Shown here: positions 18,472-25,973 of the stretch, piece by piece
Position numbering within the stretch: position 1 is the first letter of the stretch
How the letters are laid out: each line of letters opens with the position of its first letter
Source of the DNA: FEN-1297 sp963843605
GTDB lineage: Bacteria > Bacteroidota > Ignavibacteria > Ignavibacteriales > Ignavibacteriaceae
DNA length: 64,000 nt
Assembly: GCA_963843605.1 (NCBI GenBank)
Contig: CAWJLA010000002.1
Span: forward strand, 186,001-250,000
Reading direction: 5' to 3'
Translations under genes and position numbers: made by a program
Notes under the pieces: generated by a model
Seen by the model: only the letters and a program-made list of their open reading frames with translations
What the model was told of the DNA's origin: nothing
Database searches by the model: none

Positions 18472-18727
18472 TGCATCTGTTATTATGGCAGTGATCTTAG
18501 ATGAAAATAATGAAGCAAAACTTATTACAGCAACCAAAGGAGAAGAATTAATAGCGCCGTCTTCTGTCCATTGGGAAATAGGGAATGCCTTTTCAGCTGT
18601 GTTAAAAAGAAGGAAGAATGACATAAATTTAGCCAAGAAGGCAGTTGAATATTATTTTCAATTACCATTAAGACTAGTAGATGTTGATATTGTAAATAGA
18701 CTATTTTTACAAATTTTTGGATTATAA
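18455..18727 (+). pseudogene. Remnant of a PIN-domain (VapC-type) toxin
   Basis: The reading frame opens like a PIN-domain toxin, LTVDASVIMAVILDENNEAK, then LIAPSSVHWEIGNAFSAVLKRR, which carries the conserved Glu of PIN RNases. Where the ATG is expected (18455-18457) the codon is ACG, with a stop shortly upstream. The first in-frame ATG (18485) would drop the first catalytic Asp. The frame also ends after about 90 codons, before the C-terminal catalytic Asp pair of a usual 130-140-residue PIN protein. No antitoxin is recognisable. I call it a dead toxin gene. Confidence 0.7.
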
Positions 18728-18856
18728 TCAAAGATCCGGAGCCATTACCGTAAAGGATTTGTTTGAGAGGTTTACTAGTAGTTTATTAAACGAATCTGAA
18801 GTCTTTTATGAGTATATTATATATATTTTATACCAGCCAATTATTTTTCATACAAA

Positions 18857-19108
18857 TCAATAAACACCCCAGTGTGCTTTTCTGTCATCTATAAGATTTA
18901 TCGTATTCTGAATATCGTTTATTAAATGTAATCTTTCTTCCACCTGATCCGATGCTTCCATAATTTCGGAATTTAATCCGATTTCTAAAAATGGTGTAAG
19001 TTCAACAATATTTTTAATACAACTTTCCATTTCGTTACTGTCGGCATACAAGCTTAAATGCTCCGTCAGCCAAACTGTCTCAATAATATCAAAATATAAG
19101 TTATTCAT
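18857..19108 (-). CDS. Small hypothetical protein
   Basis: An 83-residue acidic protein starting MNNLYFDIIETVWLTEH, rich in Glu, Ile and Leu and predicted to be mostly helical. I do not recognise it. The ATG at 19108 is preferred over an upstream frame extension to 19153 because GAGA lies at a suitable distance. It follows another small gene on the same strand after about 61 bases, and the two may be one transcript. Confidence 0.5.
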   Translation of the reverse strand: MNNLYFDIIETVWLTEHLSLYADSNEMESCIKNIVELTPFLEIGLNSEIMEASDQVEERLHLINDIQNTINLIDDRKAHWGVY

Positions 19109-19169
19109 AATGTTATTCTCAATAAAAGAAATTTCAATTATCCCGGGGAACAAGCTAGGATATTAAATT

Positions 19170-19379
19170 TTAAGTTCCCGAAATATTCTTCAGTCTGTAA
19201 AGCAGTTTTATTTCCAATAGTTTAATTATCCCCTTAAAAAGAGTTAGGAATATTAAAGTATTTCTCCAGCCGGAGTTTCTTGCAATCTTGAAGCGGCGTT
19301 CAATTCTGACTTTGAAAATACTGTCAGAAAGTTTAATGTTGCAGCGCCTTCCTATTGTATTTATATTCACGGTAATCAT
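19170..19379 (-). CDS. Small basic hypothetical protein
   Basis: A 69-residue, strongly basic protein (MITVNINTIGRRCNIKLSD..., then RIERRFKIARNSGWR) with a hydrophobic stretch LIFLTLFKGIIKLLEIKLL near the C-terminus that could be an amphipathic or membrane helix. A good ribosome binding site (GAAGGAG) precedes the ATG, which is the main support that it is a gene. Family unknown. Confidence 0.45.
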   Translation of the reverse strand: MITVNINTIGRRCNIKLSDSIFKVRIERRFKIARNSGWRNTLIFLTLFKGIIKLLEIKLLYRLKNISGT

Positions 19380-19926
19380 ATAGAAACTCCTTCAATATTT
19401 TTACCTGCTTTCTATATTATTATCGTTTGAATATTGCCAAAGGTTTAGTATTAATTCTATAATTTTTACAATAAATTTTACAAAAAACGGCAATTTTTCT
19501 ACCTTTTTAATATACCAATGTGTGTAATTCTCCTTAAAAAGATATCTTTAATATGAAATCACAGATATGCTGAAATATATTTGAATACTTAAGCGAATAA
19601 ATTGAAGCCGGTGAGCTTTTAAAGCTAGTAATGATTATTAAGGGAAATCTGGTTTTTCTTTTACAATATAAAAGTGATTTGTATATCGGACAATATTTTG
19701 CCTCTGGTGAAAAGTATATTAAATTTAAAGATTGTACTTATAATGCGGCTTTATAAATTGATATTGTATAATAAAATACTATTCCGGCTATTTATTTTTA
19801 GTATATTAGTGCCTTAAGAGTACGACGGAAAATGAAAACTATTGAAAAGGCCTGATTAAATTTTAATTGTTTTCTTGATTTTATTTGATAATAGAAATAA
19901 CTTTTATACTTATTTTTTTTGAAATT
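19380..19926. other. Gene-free stretch upstream of smpB
   Basis: About 550 bases of very AT-rich DNA between a divergent small gene and smpB. It holds only a 41-codon plus-strand frame at 19631-19756 with no good ribosome binding site. It probably contains the promoters of both flanking genes; I cannot point to convincing boxes. Confidence 0.4.
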
Positions 19927-20388
19927 ATGCCAAAAGAACAGGTACCCGAGAAAAATATCACAGTCAACAGGAAAGCAAGATATGAATACACAGTTTTGCA
20001 GACCTATGAAGCAGGAATTGCGCTTCTCGGAACCGAAGTTAAATCTTTGCGACAGGGAAAGGCTAATTTAGTAGATAGTTATGCAACTCTGAAAGATGGT
20101 GAGGTTTGGCTTGTCGGCGCTCATATAAATACTTACGAGCAGGGAAATATTAATAACCATGAACCTACCAGAACCAGGAAACTGCTTTTAAACCGTAACG
20201 AAATACGTAAGCTGATCGGTAAGATAAAGGAAAAAGGATTGACGTTGGTTCCTTTAAGGCTGTATTTCAAAAACGGTAAGGTCAAAGTAGAACTGGCACT
20301 TGCTAAAGGCAAGAAAGTTTACGATAAGCGAGAGTCAATAGCCAAGCGGGATATGCAAAGAGATATGGAAAGAAAAGTAAAATTTTAA
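19927..20388 (+). CDS. smpB: SsrA-binding protein SmpB
   Basis: SmpB binds tmRNA and rescues stalled ribosomes. The ATG at 19927 gives a 153-residue protein of normal length; a frame extension upstream to 19885 adds only hydrophobic low-complexity residues. Conserved stretches are ARYEYTVLQTYEAGIALLGTEVKSLR, EVWLVGAHINTYEQGN, and the tail KGKKVYDKRESIAKRDMQRD that inserts into the mRNA channel. The ssrA RNA itself is not in the window. Confidence 0.95.
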   Translation: MPKEQVPEKNITVNRKARYEYTVLQTYEAGIALLGTEVKSLRQGKANLVDSYATLKDGEVWLVGAHINTYEQGNINNHEPTRTRKLLLNRNEIRKLIGKIKEKGLTLVPLRLYFKNGKVKVELALAKGKKVYDKRESIAKRDMQRDMERKVKF

Positions 20389-20600
20389 TATTTTTTCATT
20401 CCTATTTAATTAAACAAACGAATTAATAATTGAAATAAAACTTGAACTCTAGATAGTTAAAGTTTTATCCAAGAGCTTTCATTTATTACGAAGTGTGTGT
20501 TTTGTCGGGGATTATAGAAAATTCATTGATTAAGTAATAAAATTTAAGTATTTATTGATTTTAAATTCAGAAATTTCATATTGTATAGAATACGGAGATA

Positions 20601-21827
20601 ATGGCAAAAATTAAATTTCCACCTTTAAATGAACAGATGGACCTTATAAAAAGAGGTTCATTTGAAATAATCCCGGAAGATGAGTTAGTTCGGAAATTAG
20701 AAAAATCCATCACAAACGGCATTCCCTTAAATGTAAAACTGGGCTGCGATCCCAGCCGCCCTGATCTGCACATCGGACATTCGGTAGTATTAAGAAAGTT
20801 GGCTCAATTTCAATCCATAGGGCATCAGGCTATTTTAATAATTGGTGACTTTACCGGCATGATCGGCGATCCTTCGGGCAGAAATGTTACCCGACCTGCT
20901 CTTTCATTGGAAGAAACCAGGGTAAACGGTAAATCATATTTAGACCAGGCATCCAAAATCCTTCATAGAGAGAAAACAAAAATTGTTTATAATTCCGAAT
21001 GGCTTGGGAAAATGACGTTTGAGGATGTAATAAAACTTGCATCAAAATATACTGTAGCCAGGATGATCGAACGCGACGATTTTACAAAACGATTTAAAGC
21101 AAACGAGCCTATAAGCCTTCATGAGTTCCTTTATCCTCTTGCACAGGCAATGGATTCGGTAGCCATAAACAGCGACGTTGAACTGGGAGGAACCGATCAG
21201 AAATTCAATCTACTGGTAGGAAGGGATATACAAAGAGAGTTTAACCTGGAACCGCAGGTAATTTTAACTATGCCTCTGATAGTAGGCACCGACGGCGTTG
21301 AAAAGATGAGCAAGTCGTACAATAATTATATCGGCATCTCCGAATCGCCTAAAGAAATTTTCGGCAAGACTTTGTCTATACCCGACTCTTTGATATATAA
21401 CTATTATGAATTAGCCACTGATATTTCAAACGAAGAGCTCGCTGATATTAGAAATCAGTTGAATGATCCAAAAATAAATCCCAGAAACCTGAAACGTAAT
21501 CTGGCCAAAACATTGGTGAAAATGTACCACGATGAACAGTCGGCAGTACAGGCGGAAGAAGAATTCGACAAGATTTTTATAAAGAAAGAAGTCCCTTACG
21601 ATCTGCCAGAGTTAAAATTGGAATCCGGGATTTCTGAAATAGGCATTCTGGATCTGATAATGAAAGTAAATTTTGCGCCGTCAAAAGGAGAGGCACGCCG
21701 GCTGGTATTGCAGGGAGGCGTAACATTGGACGGAGAAAAGATTGAAGACATTGCTTCAATAATCAAACTAAAAGAAGAATCAATCCTTAAAGTGGGAAAG
21801 AGAAAATTTATTAAAATAACAAAGTAG
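20601..21827 (+). CDS. tyrS: Tyrosyl-tRNA synthetase
   Basis: Class I synthetase charging tRNA-Tyr. The 408-residue protein has the HIGH motif (residues 57-60, LHIGHSVVLRK), KMSKS at 235-239, and a C-terminal S4-like RNA-binding domain (PSKGEARRLVLQGGVTLDGEKI). ACGGAGAT precedes the ATG. The sequence is of the TyrZ-like group, with HIGH rather than HIGN-type variants. pdaD follows after only 18 bases. Confidence 0.96.
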   Translation: MAKIKFPPLNEQMDLIKRGSFEIIPEDELVRKLEKSITNGIPLNVKLGCDPSRPDLHIGHSVVLRKLAQFQSIGHQAILIIGDFTGMIGDPSGRNVTRPALSLEETRVNGKSYLDQASKILHREKTKIVYNSEWLGKMTFEDVIKLASKYTVARMIERDDFTKRFKANEPISLHEFLYPLAQAMDSVAINSDVELGGTDQKFNLLVGRDIQREFNLEPQVILTMPLIVGTDGVEKMSKSYNNYIGISESPKEIFGKTLSIPDSLIYNYYELATDISNEELADIRNQLNDPKINPRNLKRNLAKTLVKMYHDEQSAVQAEEEFDKIFIKKEVPYDLPELKLESGISEIGILDLIMKVNFAPSKGEARRLVLQGGVTLDGEKIEDIASIIKLKEESILKVGKRKFIKITK

Positions 21828-21845
21828 TAAAAAGGAGATGAGAAT

Positions 21846-22391
21846 TTGTATGTTCCAACAAAAATATTTTTTACCAAAGGGGTAGGCCGCCACAAAGAAT
21901 ATCTGACGTCCTTCGAATTAGCATTCAGAAGCGCGGGTATTGAAATCTGCAATCTGGTAACGGTAAGCAGTATTTTTCCCACAAACTGCAAAAGAATAAC
22001 AAAAGAAGACGGTTTAAAAGAATTAAACCCGGGACAAATTACGTTTGCAGTAATGGCCAGGAATTCGACAAACGAACCGAACAGGTTGATTGCGGCTTCC
22101 ATCGGTGTGGCACTTCCGGCAGACAATAACCAGTACGGATATTTATCCGAACATCATCCTTTCGGCGAAACAGAAAAAGTAGCAGGCGAATATGCTGAAG
22201 ATTTGGCGGCCACTATGCTGGCAACAACATTAGGCGTGGAATTTAACCCGGATACCGATTGGAGCGAAAGAGAAAATATTTATAAAATGTCGGGCAAGAT
22301 CGTTAGATCTTTCAATATTACCCAATCTGCCGAGGGCGATAAAAACGGCTTATGGACTACGGTTCTTTCGGTGGGTATATTACTTCCATAA
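21846..22391 (+). CDS. pdaD: Pyruvoyl-dependent arginine decarboxylase
   Basis: PdaD decarboxylates arginine to agmatine, the first step of one polyamine route. The 181-residue proenzyme carries the self-cleavage site TVSSIFP: cleavage between Ser41 and Ser42 would turn Ser42 into the pyruvoyl cofactor. Other family segments are FAVMARNSTNEPNRLIAASIGVA and the GYLSEHH stretch. The start is a TTG at 21846 with AAGGAG eight bases upstream; an ATG nearby is out of frame. It lies between tyrS and terC on the same strand. No agmatinase or other polyamine gene is adjacent. Confidence 0.93.
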   Translation: MYVPTKIFFTKGVGRHKEYLTSFELAFRSAGIEICNLVTVSSIFPTNCKRITKEDGLKELNPGQITFAVMARNSTNEPNRLIAASIGVALPADNNQYGYLSEHHPFGETEKVAGEYAEDLAATMLATTLGVEFNPDTDWSERENIYKMSGKIVRSFNITQSAEGDKNGLWTTVLSVGILLP

Positions 22392-22406
22392 AAGGGAAAA
22401 TTTAAT

Positions 22407-23350
22407 TTGCTCAATGAAACAACGTTCTGGATTATATTTGCTGTAGTTGCGATACTTATAATAATAATTGATTTATATGCAACGGATCATAGACAAGGCA
22501 AATTAGGTTTAAACGCAGTTTAATGTGGAGCGGTGTATGGATTTGCACTGCTCTTCTTTTTAATACCTTCCTTTATTTCTTCCTTAAAAACGGTCATCAA
22601 AAAGCTCTCGAATTTCTTACTGGTTATCTGATAGAATATTCCCTTTCCGTTGATAATCTTTTTGTCTTCATTTTAATATTCAGCGTAATGAATATTTCCG
22701 ACAAGAATCAACCTCACGTTTTAAAGTGGGGCATTTTAAGTGCTGTTGTTTTCAGAATTGCTTTTATTCTTGCAGGCGTGGGATTGATAAATCTTTTTCA
22801 TCCGGTAATTTATTTATTCGGCCTCATTTTATTATTTGCCGCTTACAAAATGGCTTTCGGCGGAGAAGGAAAAATTAATTATGAAAAAAATCCTTTTATA
22901 AAAATTATAAGAAAATATTTTAATGTACTGCCGGATTATAAAGGACGGAAATTCTTTGTGAAAAAGGACGGAAAGATATTCGTCACTTCCCTTTTCTTAA
23001 CACTGCTTCTGATTGAATCCAGCGACATAGTATTCGCAGTTGATTCTATACCTGCGGTAATTGCTATTACGCGCGATCCGTTCATCATTATTACTTCAAA
23101 TATTTTTGCCGTACTTGGATTGAGATCCCTATATTTCGCTTTAGCGGGAATTGTAGATATGTTCCATTATCTCAAATACGGAGTGGCATTTATTTTATTT
23201 TTTGTTGGAGTGAAGATGCTGGTGTCCGAGTACTTTCATATACCGACACAAATTTCGCTCGGTATAATTATTTTCTCGCTGGTGTTTTCGGTAGTTATGT
23301 CGCTTCTTCATAAGAAGACCCCCGCTTCATCATCCCGTAAAGATGAATAA
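22407..23350 (+). CDS. TerC/Alx-family membrane protein, frameshifted near 5' end
   Basis: TerC/Alx proteins are seven-helix membrane proteins linked to metal (Mn2+) homeostasis and exoenzyme metalation. The main open frame starts at 22523 with MWSGVWICTALLFN, but the normal N-terminus is present just upstream in another frame: LNETTFWIIFAVVAILII, then DLYATDHRQGKLGLNAV. It runs from a TTG at 22407 (AAGGG upstream) and hits a stop at about 22520. One missing T at 22518-22522 would join the frames. The metal-site helices EYSLSVDNLFVFILIF and IESSDIVFAVDSIPAV are intact. Its last 56 bases overlap the end of the convergent symporter gene. Confidence 0.9.
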
Positions 23351-24701
23351 CCGAAGCAAACAGCAAGCCTACGAGCATCGGTTCTAAATCGGAAATAATC
23401 TTAATTCCGGTAAATCGCCCTCTAATAAAATACCATAATGTACTTAAACCTACCGCAGCAAGCATCTCGATAAATACGATTTTCTTATCAATCCTAAGCT
23501 TATAATAGTATGAACCCACAACCGGCAGAATTATAGCAGGTATGCATAAAGAACCGACAGTATACCAGATCTCTATAACAGACGGCATTATATAGGCAAT
23601 AACGATAGAAACAATTCCTGAAATTATCAGGCCATATACTGTATATTTTTTTAATTTATTGTCTTCATGTTTTTTCGATAACCTAAAAATAAAATCGCGG
23701 CCAACTGTTGTTGCACTTAAAAAGAAAAAACTGTTGAGAGTTGACATTATGGTAGCAAACAGCGCAGCGTAAAAAATTCCCTTTAAACCCGGACCCAGCA
23801 CCTTTTGAGCAAGAAGCGGAAACGAAAGCACAGGTCTGCTTAAGCCGGGTATTGCTGCCCTTGCATACAGCCCGGTTGATGTTGTTAGAAAATCAAACAG
23901 AGCCCAGAAAACGATTGAAATAAGGATTCCTTTCACTGCAACATCACCGGTTTTAGCCGAATAACACCTTTGATGAAATCCCGGGTCGGCGAAGGTCCAA
24001 AGAGCAATAAGAAACCATACGATAATAAAGGTAGGAGAAGCTCCGCCGGTCAACTGCAAATGATCTGCAGGCAAGTTGGATTTTAAATATCCTACACCGC
24101 CGTAATTTGAAACGGCAAATATTAAGATTAAAATAAAACCGGCAAACATAACAAAAAACTGTATTGCATCCGCATAAATATTTGATTTAAAACCGCCCTT
24201 AAATAAATATGACACTGAAAGAAGGATGCTGATTATAAGATTTATCATCAAGCCAGTGCCGAAGATAAGCGACAACAGGTTTGCCGTCATCAATAAATAA
24301 GGTGCAGGAGAAACCAAAATAAAGACCAGAACCGATGCGAAAAGTCCGACCTTATTTCCGTAAACCGCCGAAAGTTTATCCGGTATGGTAAAAAGCGATG
24401 CCTTCCTGATCTTCTTGGCAAAGAACAACGCGAAAAGAAACGCAAAGAAATAATACGGAAGACCCTGTGTAAACCAGCTTGCTATGCCGTAGCGGTATGT
24501 GAATTCACCTACACCTAAGATGCCGCCGTACCAAGTGGAAACATTGGTTAAAATAAAAAGAAATAATCCGACTTTCCTGCCTGATAAAAGATAATCATCG
24601 GCTTGATTACCGGTTTTTCTCCCGAAATAAAAACCGAATGCTAGAACTGATGCAAAGAATAAAAATATTACGACAAGATCTGCAGCGTCAAATGAAACCA
24701 T
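23295..24701 (-). CDS. Sodium:solute symporter (SSS family), candidate thiamine transporter
   Basis: A 468-residue inner-membrane protein with about 13 hydrophobic helices and the SSS signature region around residues 37-90 (DDYLLSGRKVGLF, NVSTWYGGILGVGEF) and the conserved FADPGFHQRCYSAKT. It overlaps the thiamine pyrophosphokinase gene by 14 bases and lies downstream of a TPP-riboswitch-led TonB receptor. This context matches earlier comparative-genomics proposals of SSS-type thiamine transporters (ThiV). Thiamine or a precursor is therefore the likely substrate, an inference from context. The last 56 coding bases overlap terC tail to tail. Confidence 0.85.
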   Translation of the reverse strand: MVSFDAADLVVIFLFFASVLAFGFYFGRKTGNQADDYLLSGRKVGLFLFILTNVSTWYGGILGVGEFTYRYGIASWFTQGLPYYFFAFLFALFFAKKIRKASLFTIPDKLSAVYGNKVGLFASVLVFILVSPAPYLLMTANLLSLIFGTGLMINLIISILLSVSYLFKGGFKSNIYADAIQFFVMFAGFILILIFAVSNYGGVGYLKSNLPADHLQLTGGASPTFIIVWFLIALWTFADPGFHQRCYSAKTGDVAVKGILISIVFWALFDFLTTSTGLYARAAIPGLSRPVLSFPLLAQKVLGPGLKGIFYAALFATIMSTLNSFFFLSATTVGRDFIFRLSKKHEDNKLKKYTVYGLIISGIVSIVIAYIMPSVIEIWYTVGSLCIPAIILPVVGSYYYKLRIDKKIVFIEMLAAVGLSTLWYFIRGRFTGIKIISDLEPMLVGLLFASVIHLYGMMKRGSSYEEAT

Positions 24702-25356
24702 TTTTTTTCATGACCTTATAATCCCGGACAACAAAGATAAGCCCGCCTTTTATATTTAAAGTTATTTTTTTAGATACGGCAACATTGCTTGTGCTTTCTC
24801 TTTTACCGAAAGGAAGAGCGGTATCTTTAAGTGGATACTTCAATCCCCTGCTGGTAATTTTTGTCATTTGATCAAATCCGTATAGCGAAATTGTCTCGTT
24901 AATTTCCGCTTCTAACTCTGCTTTACCTGAATAAACAGCTAAGAAAGAATTTTCGGCTATAATTTTTAATTTTATTTGATCGTAAAATTTCAACATTATT
25001 CCCAGATTACAAAATGTATGATCCAGCCTGTCACCGGTTACGCCGATCAGCACAGCTTCATTATAACCTTTTTTTACAGCAAATTTAATACACTTTTCAA
25101 CGTCGGTATCATTTTGCCTTTTAATTTTTTTAATGATGCTTTTCTTGCTAAACAGTCTTAGATATTTTTCATCAATGGAATCAAGGTCGCCGATAACATA
25201 ATCCGGAGTTATTCCCATTTTGCCTGCAGAGTTTGCACCGCCGTCTGCGCAAATTAAGGTACCGTAGCCGGACTTAAATAAATTCGTAATTACATTTTTT
25301 ACCGGCGGCTTGCCGTTAGCAAGTATGATACATTTTTTTTGATTTACTTTTGTCAT
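24688..25356 (-). CDS. Thiamine pyrophosphokinase
   Basis: TPK transfers pyrophosphate from ATP to thiamine, making TPP. The 222-residue protein shows the family motifs: CADGGANSAGK, DYVIGDLDSID, RQNDTDVEKCIKFA, GVTGDRLDHTFCNLG, and the C-terminal thiamine-site segment ESTSNVA. It allows use of imported thiamine directly, which fits the TonB receptor upstream and the overlapping symporter gene downstream. Confidence 0.94.
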   Translation of the reverse strand: MTKVNQKKCIILANGKPPVKNVITNLFKSGYGTLICADGGANSAGKMGITPDYVIGDLDSIDEKYLRLFSKKSIIKKIKRQNDTDVEKCIKFAVKKGYNEAVLIGVTGDRLDHTFCNLGIMLKFYDQIKLKIIAENSFLAVYSGKAELEAEINETISLYGFDQMTKITSRGLKYPLKDTALPFGKRESTSNVAVSKKITLNIKGGLIFVVRDYKVMKKNGFI

Positions 25357-25506
25357 ATTATTTTATATCTGAAATAAAATTTGCTCTTTTTTACTGCCAT
25401 CAATATATACTTTCAACAGGAAATAAAATAATTTCTAAAGTGAAAAACAGTTTCATATAACAAGTCTGATTTTTGTACGCACCTAATCCTCCTCTTTAGA
25501 TCTGGG

Positions 25507-25950
25507 ATCACAGAGTATCACTCATAGGCTTCAACTAAATTTTTGAAAAATTCCGGAATTTACTATTAATAAACACGTTGAACACCTACGGTATTCTTTT
25601 TATTATTGGAATTAAATCTTTTAGAAACATATAATTCCTGCTGGATTTAAGAACATCTTGAAATGAATTAACTCCGTTAGAAGTTAAAAGTTTTTAGTAA
25701 AACATGCCGCACAAATAACCGAACTCCGTAGGAGTTCAACTCTTTAATTTACAGTAGTATTTTTGCATGACTCCTTTACGAGTTAAATGATCATAACAAT
25801 TATTGTTAAAAATTTTTAGAACTCCATACCAGTTCAACATGATTAAGATTATAGATATTTGCTTTGACATTATAAAATTAAATGACCTTTAACAGACAAA
25901 AGTGTCACTACTCATAACTAGGTTGACGCCTATGTGTAATACTCTGTGAT
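25507..25950. repeat. 444-bp inverted-repeat element carrying five palindromic motifs
   Basis: Ends at 25507-25537 and 25919-25950 are inverted repeats matching at about 26 of 29 positions (ATCACAGAGTAT...). Inside are five degenerate copies of a palindrome like GAACTCCGTAGGAGTTCAAC, at about 25577-25596, 25668-25687, 25721-25740, 25768-25787 and 25819-25838. The last four are about 50 bases apart. No coding frame is present. The element fills the gap between the TonB receptor and thiamine pyrophosphokinase genes and may break co-transcription. Confidence 0.65.
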
Positions 25951-25973
25951 GCAAGAAAATCGAAAATATTCCT

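Noticed and set aside
18728..18840. Possible continuation of the VapC-like toxin in another frame
   Set aside because: The shifted frame (LDYNQRSGAITVKDLFERF) shows no PIN-domain C-terminal motifs, so I did not join it.
19631..19756. 41-codon plus-strand frame upstream of smpB
   Set aside because: No adequate ribosome binding site, no recognisable sequence, and such short frames are expected by chance in AT-rich DNA.
25577..25838. Regularly spaced 20-bp repeats that look like a short CRISPR array
   Set aside because: The copies are degenerate, palindromic and variably spaced (about 92, 52, 47 and 51 bases), the intervening sequence is not spacer-like, and no cas gene is nearby.
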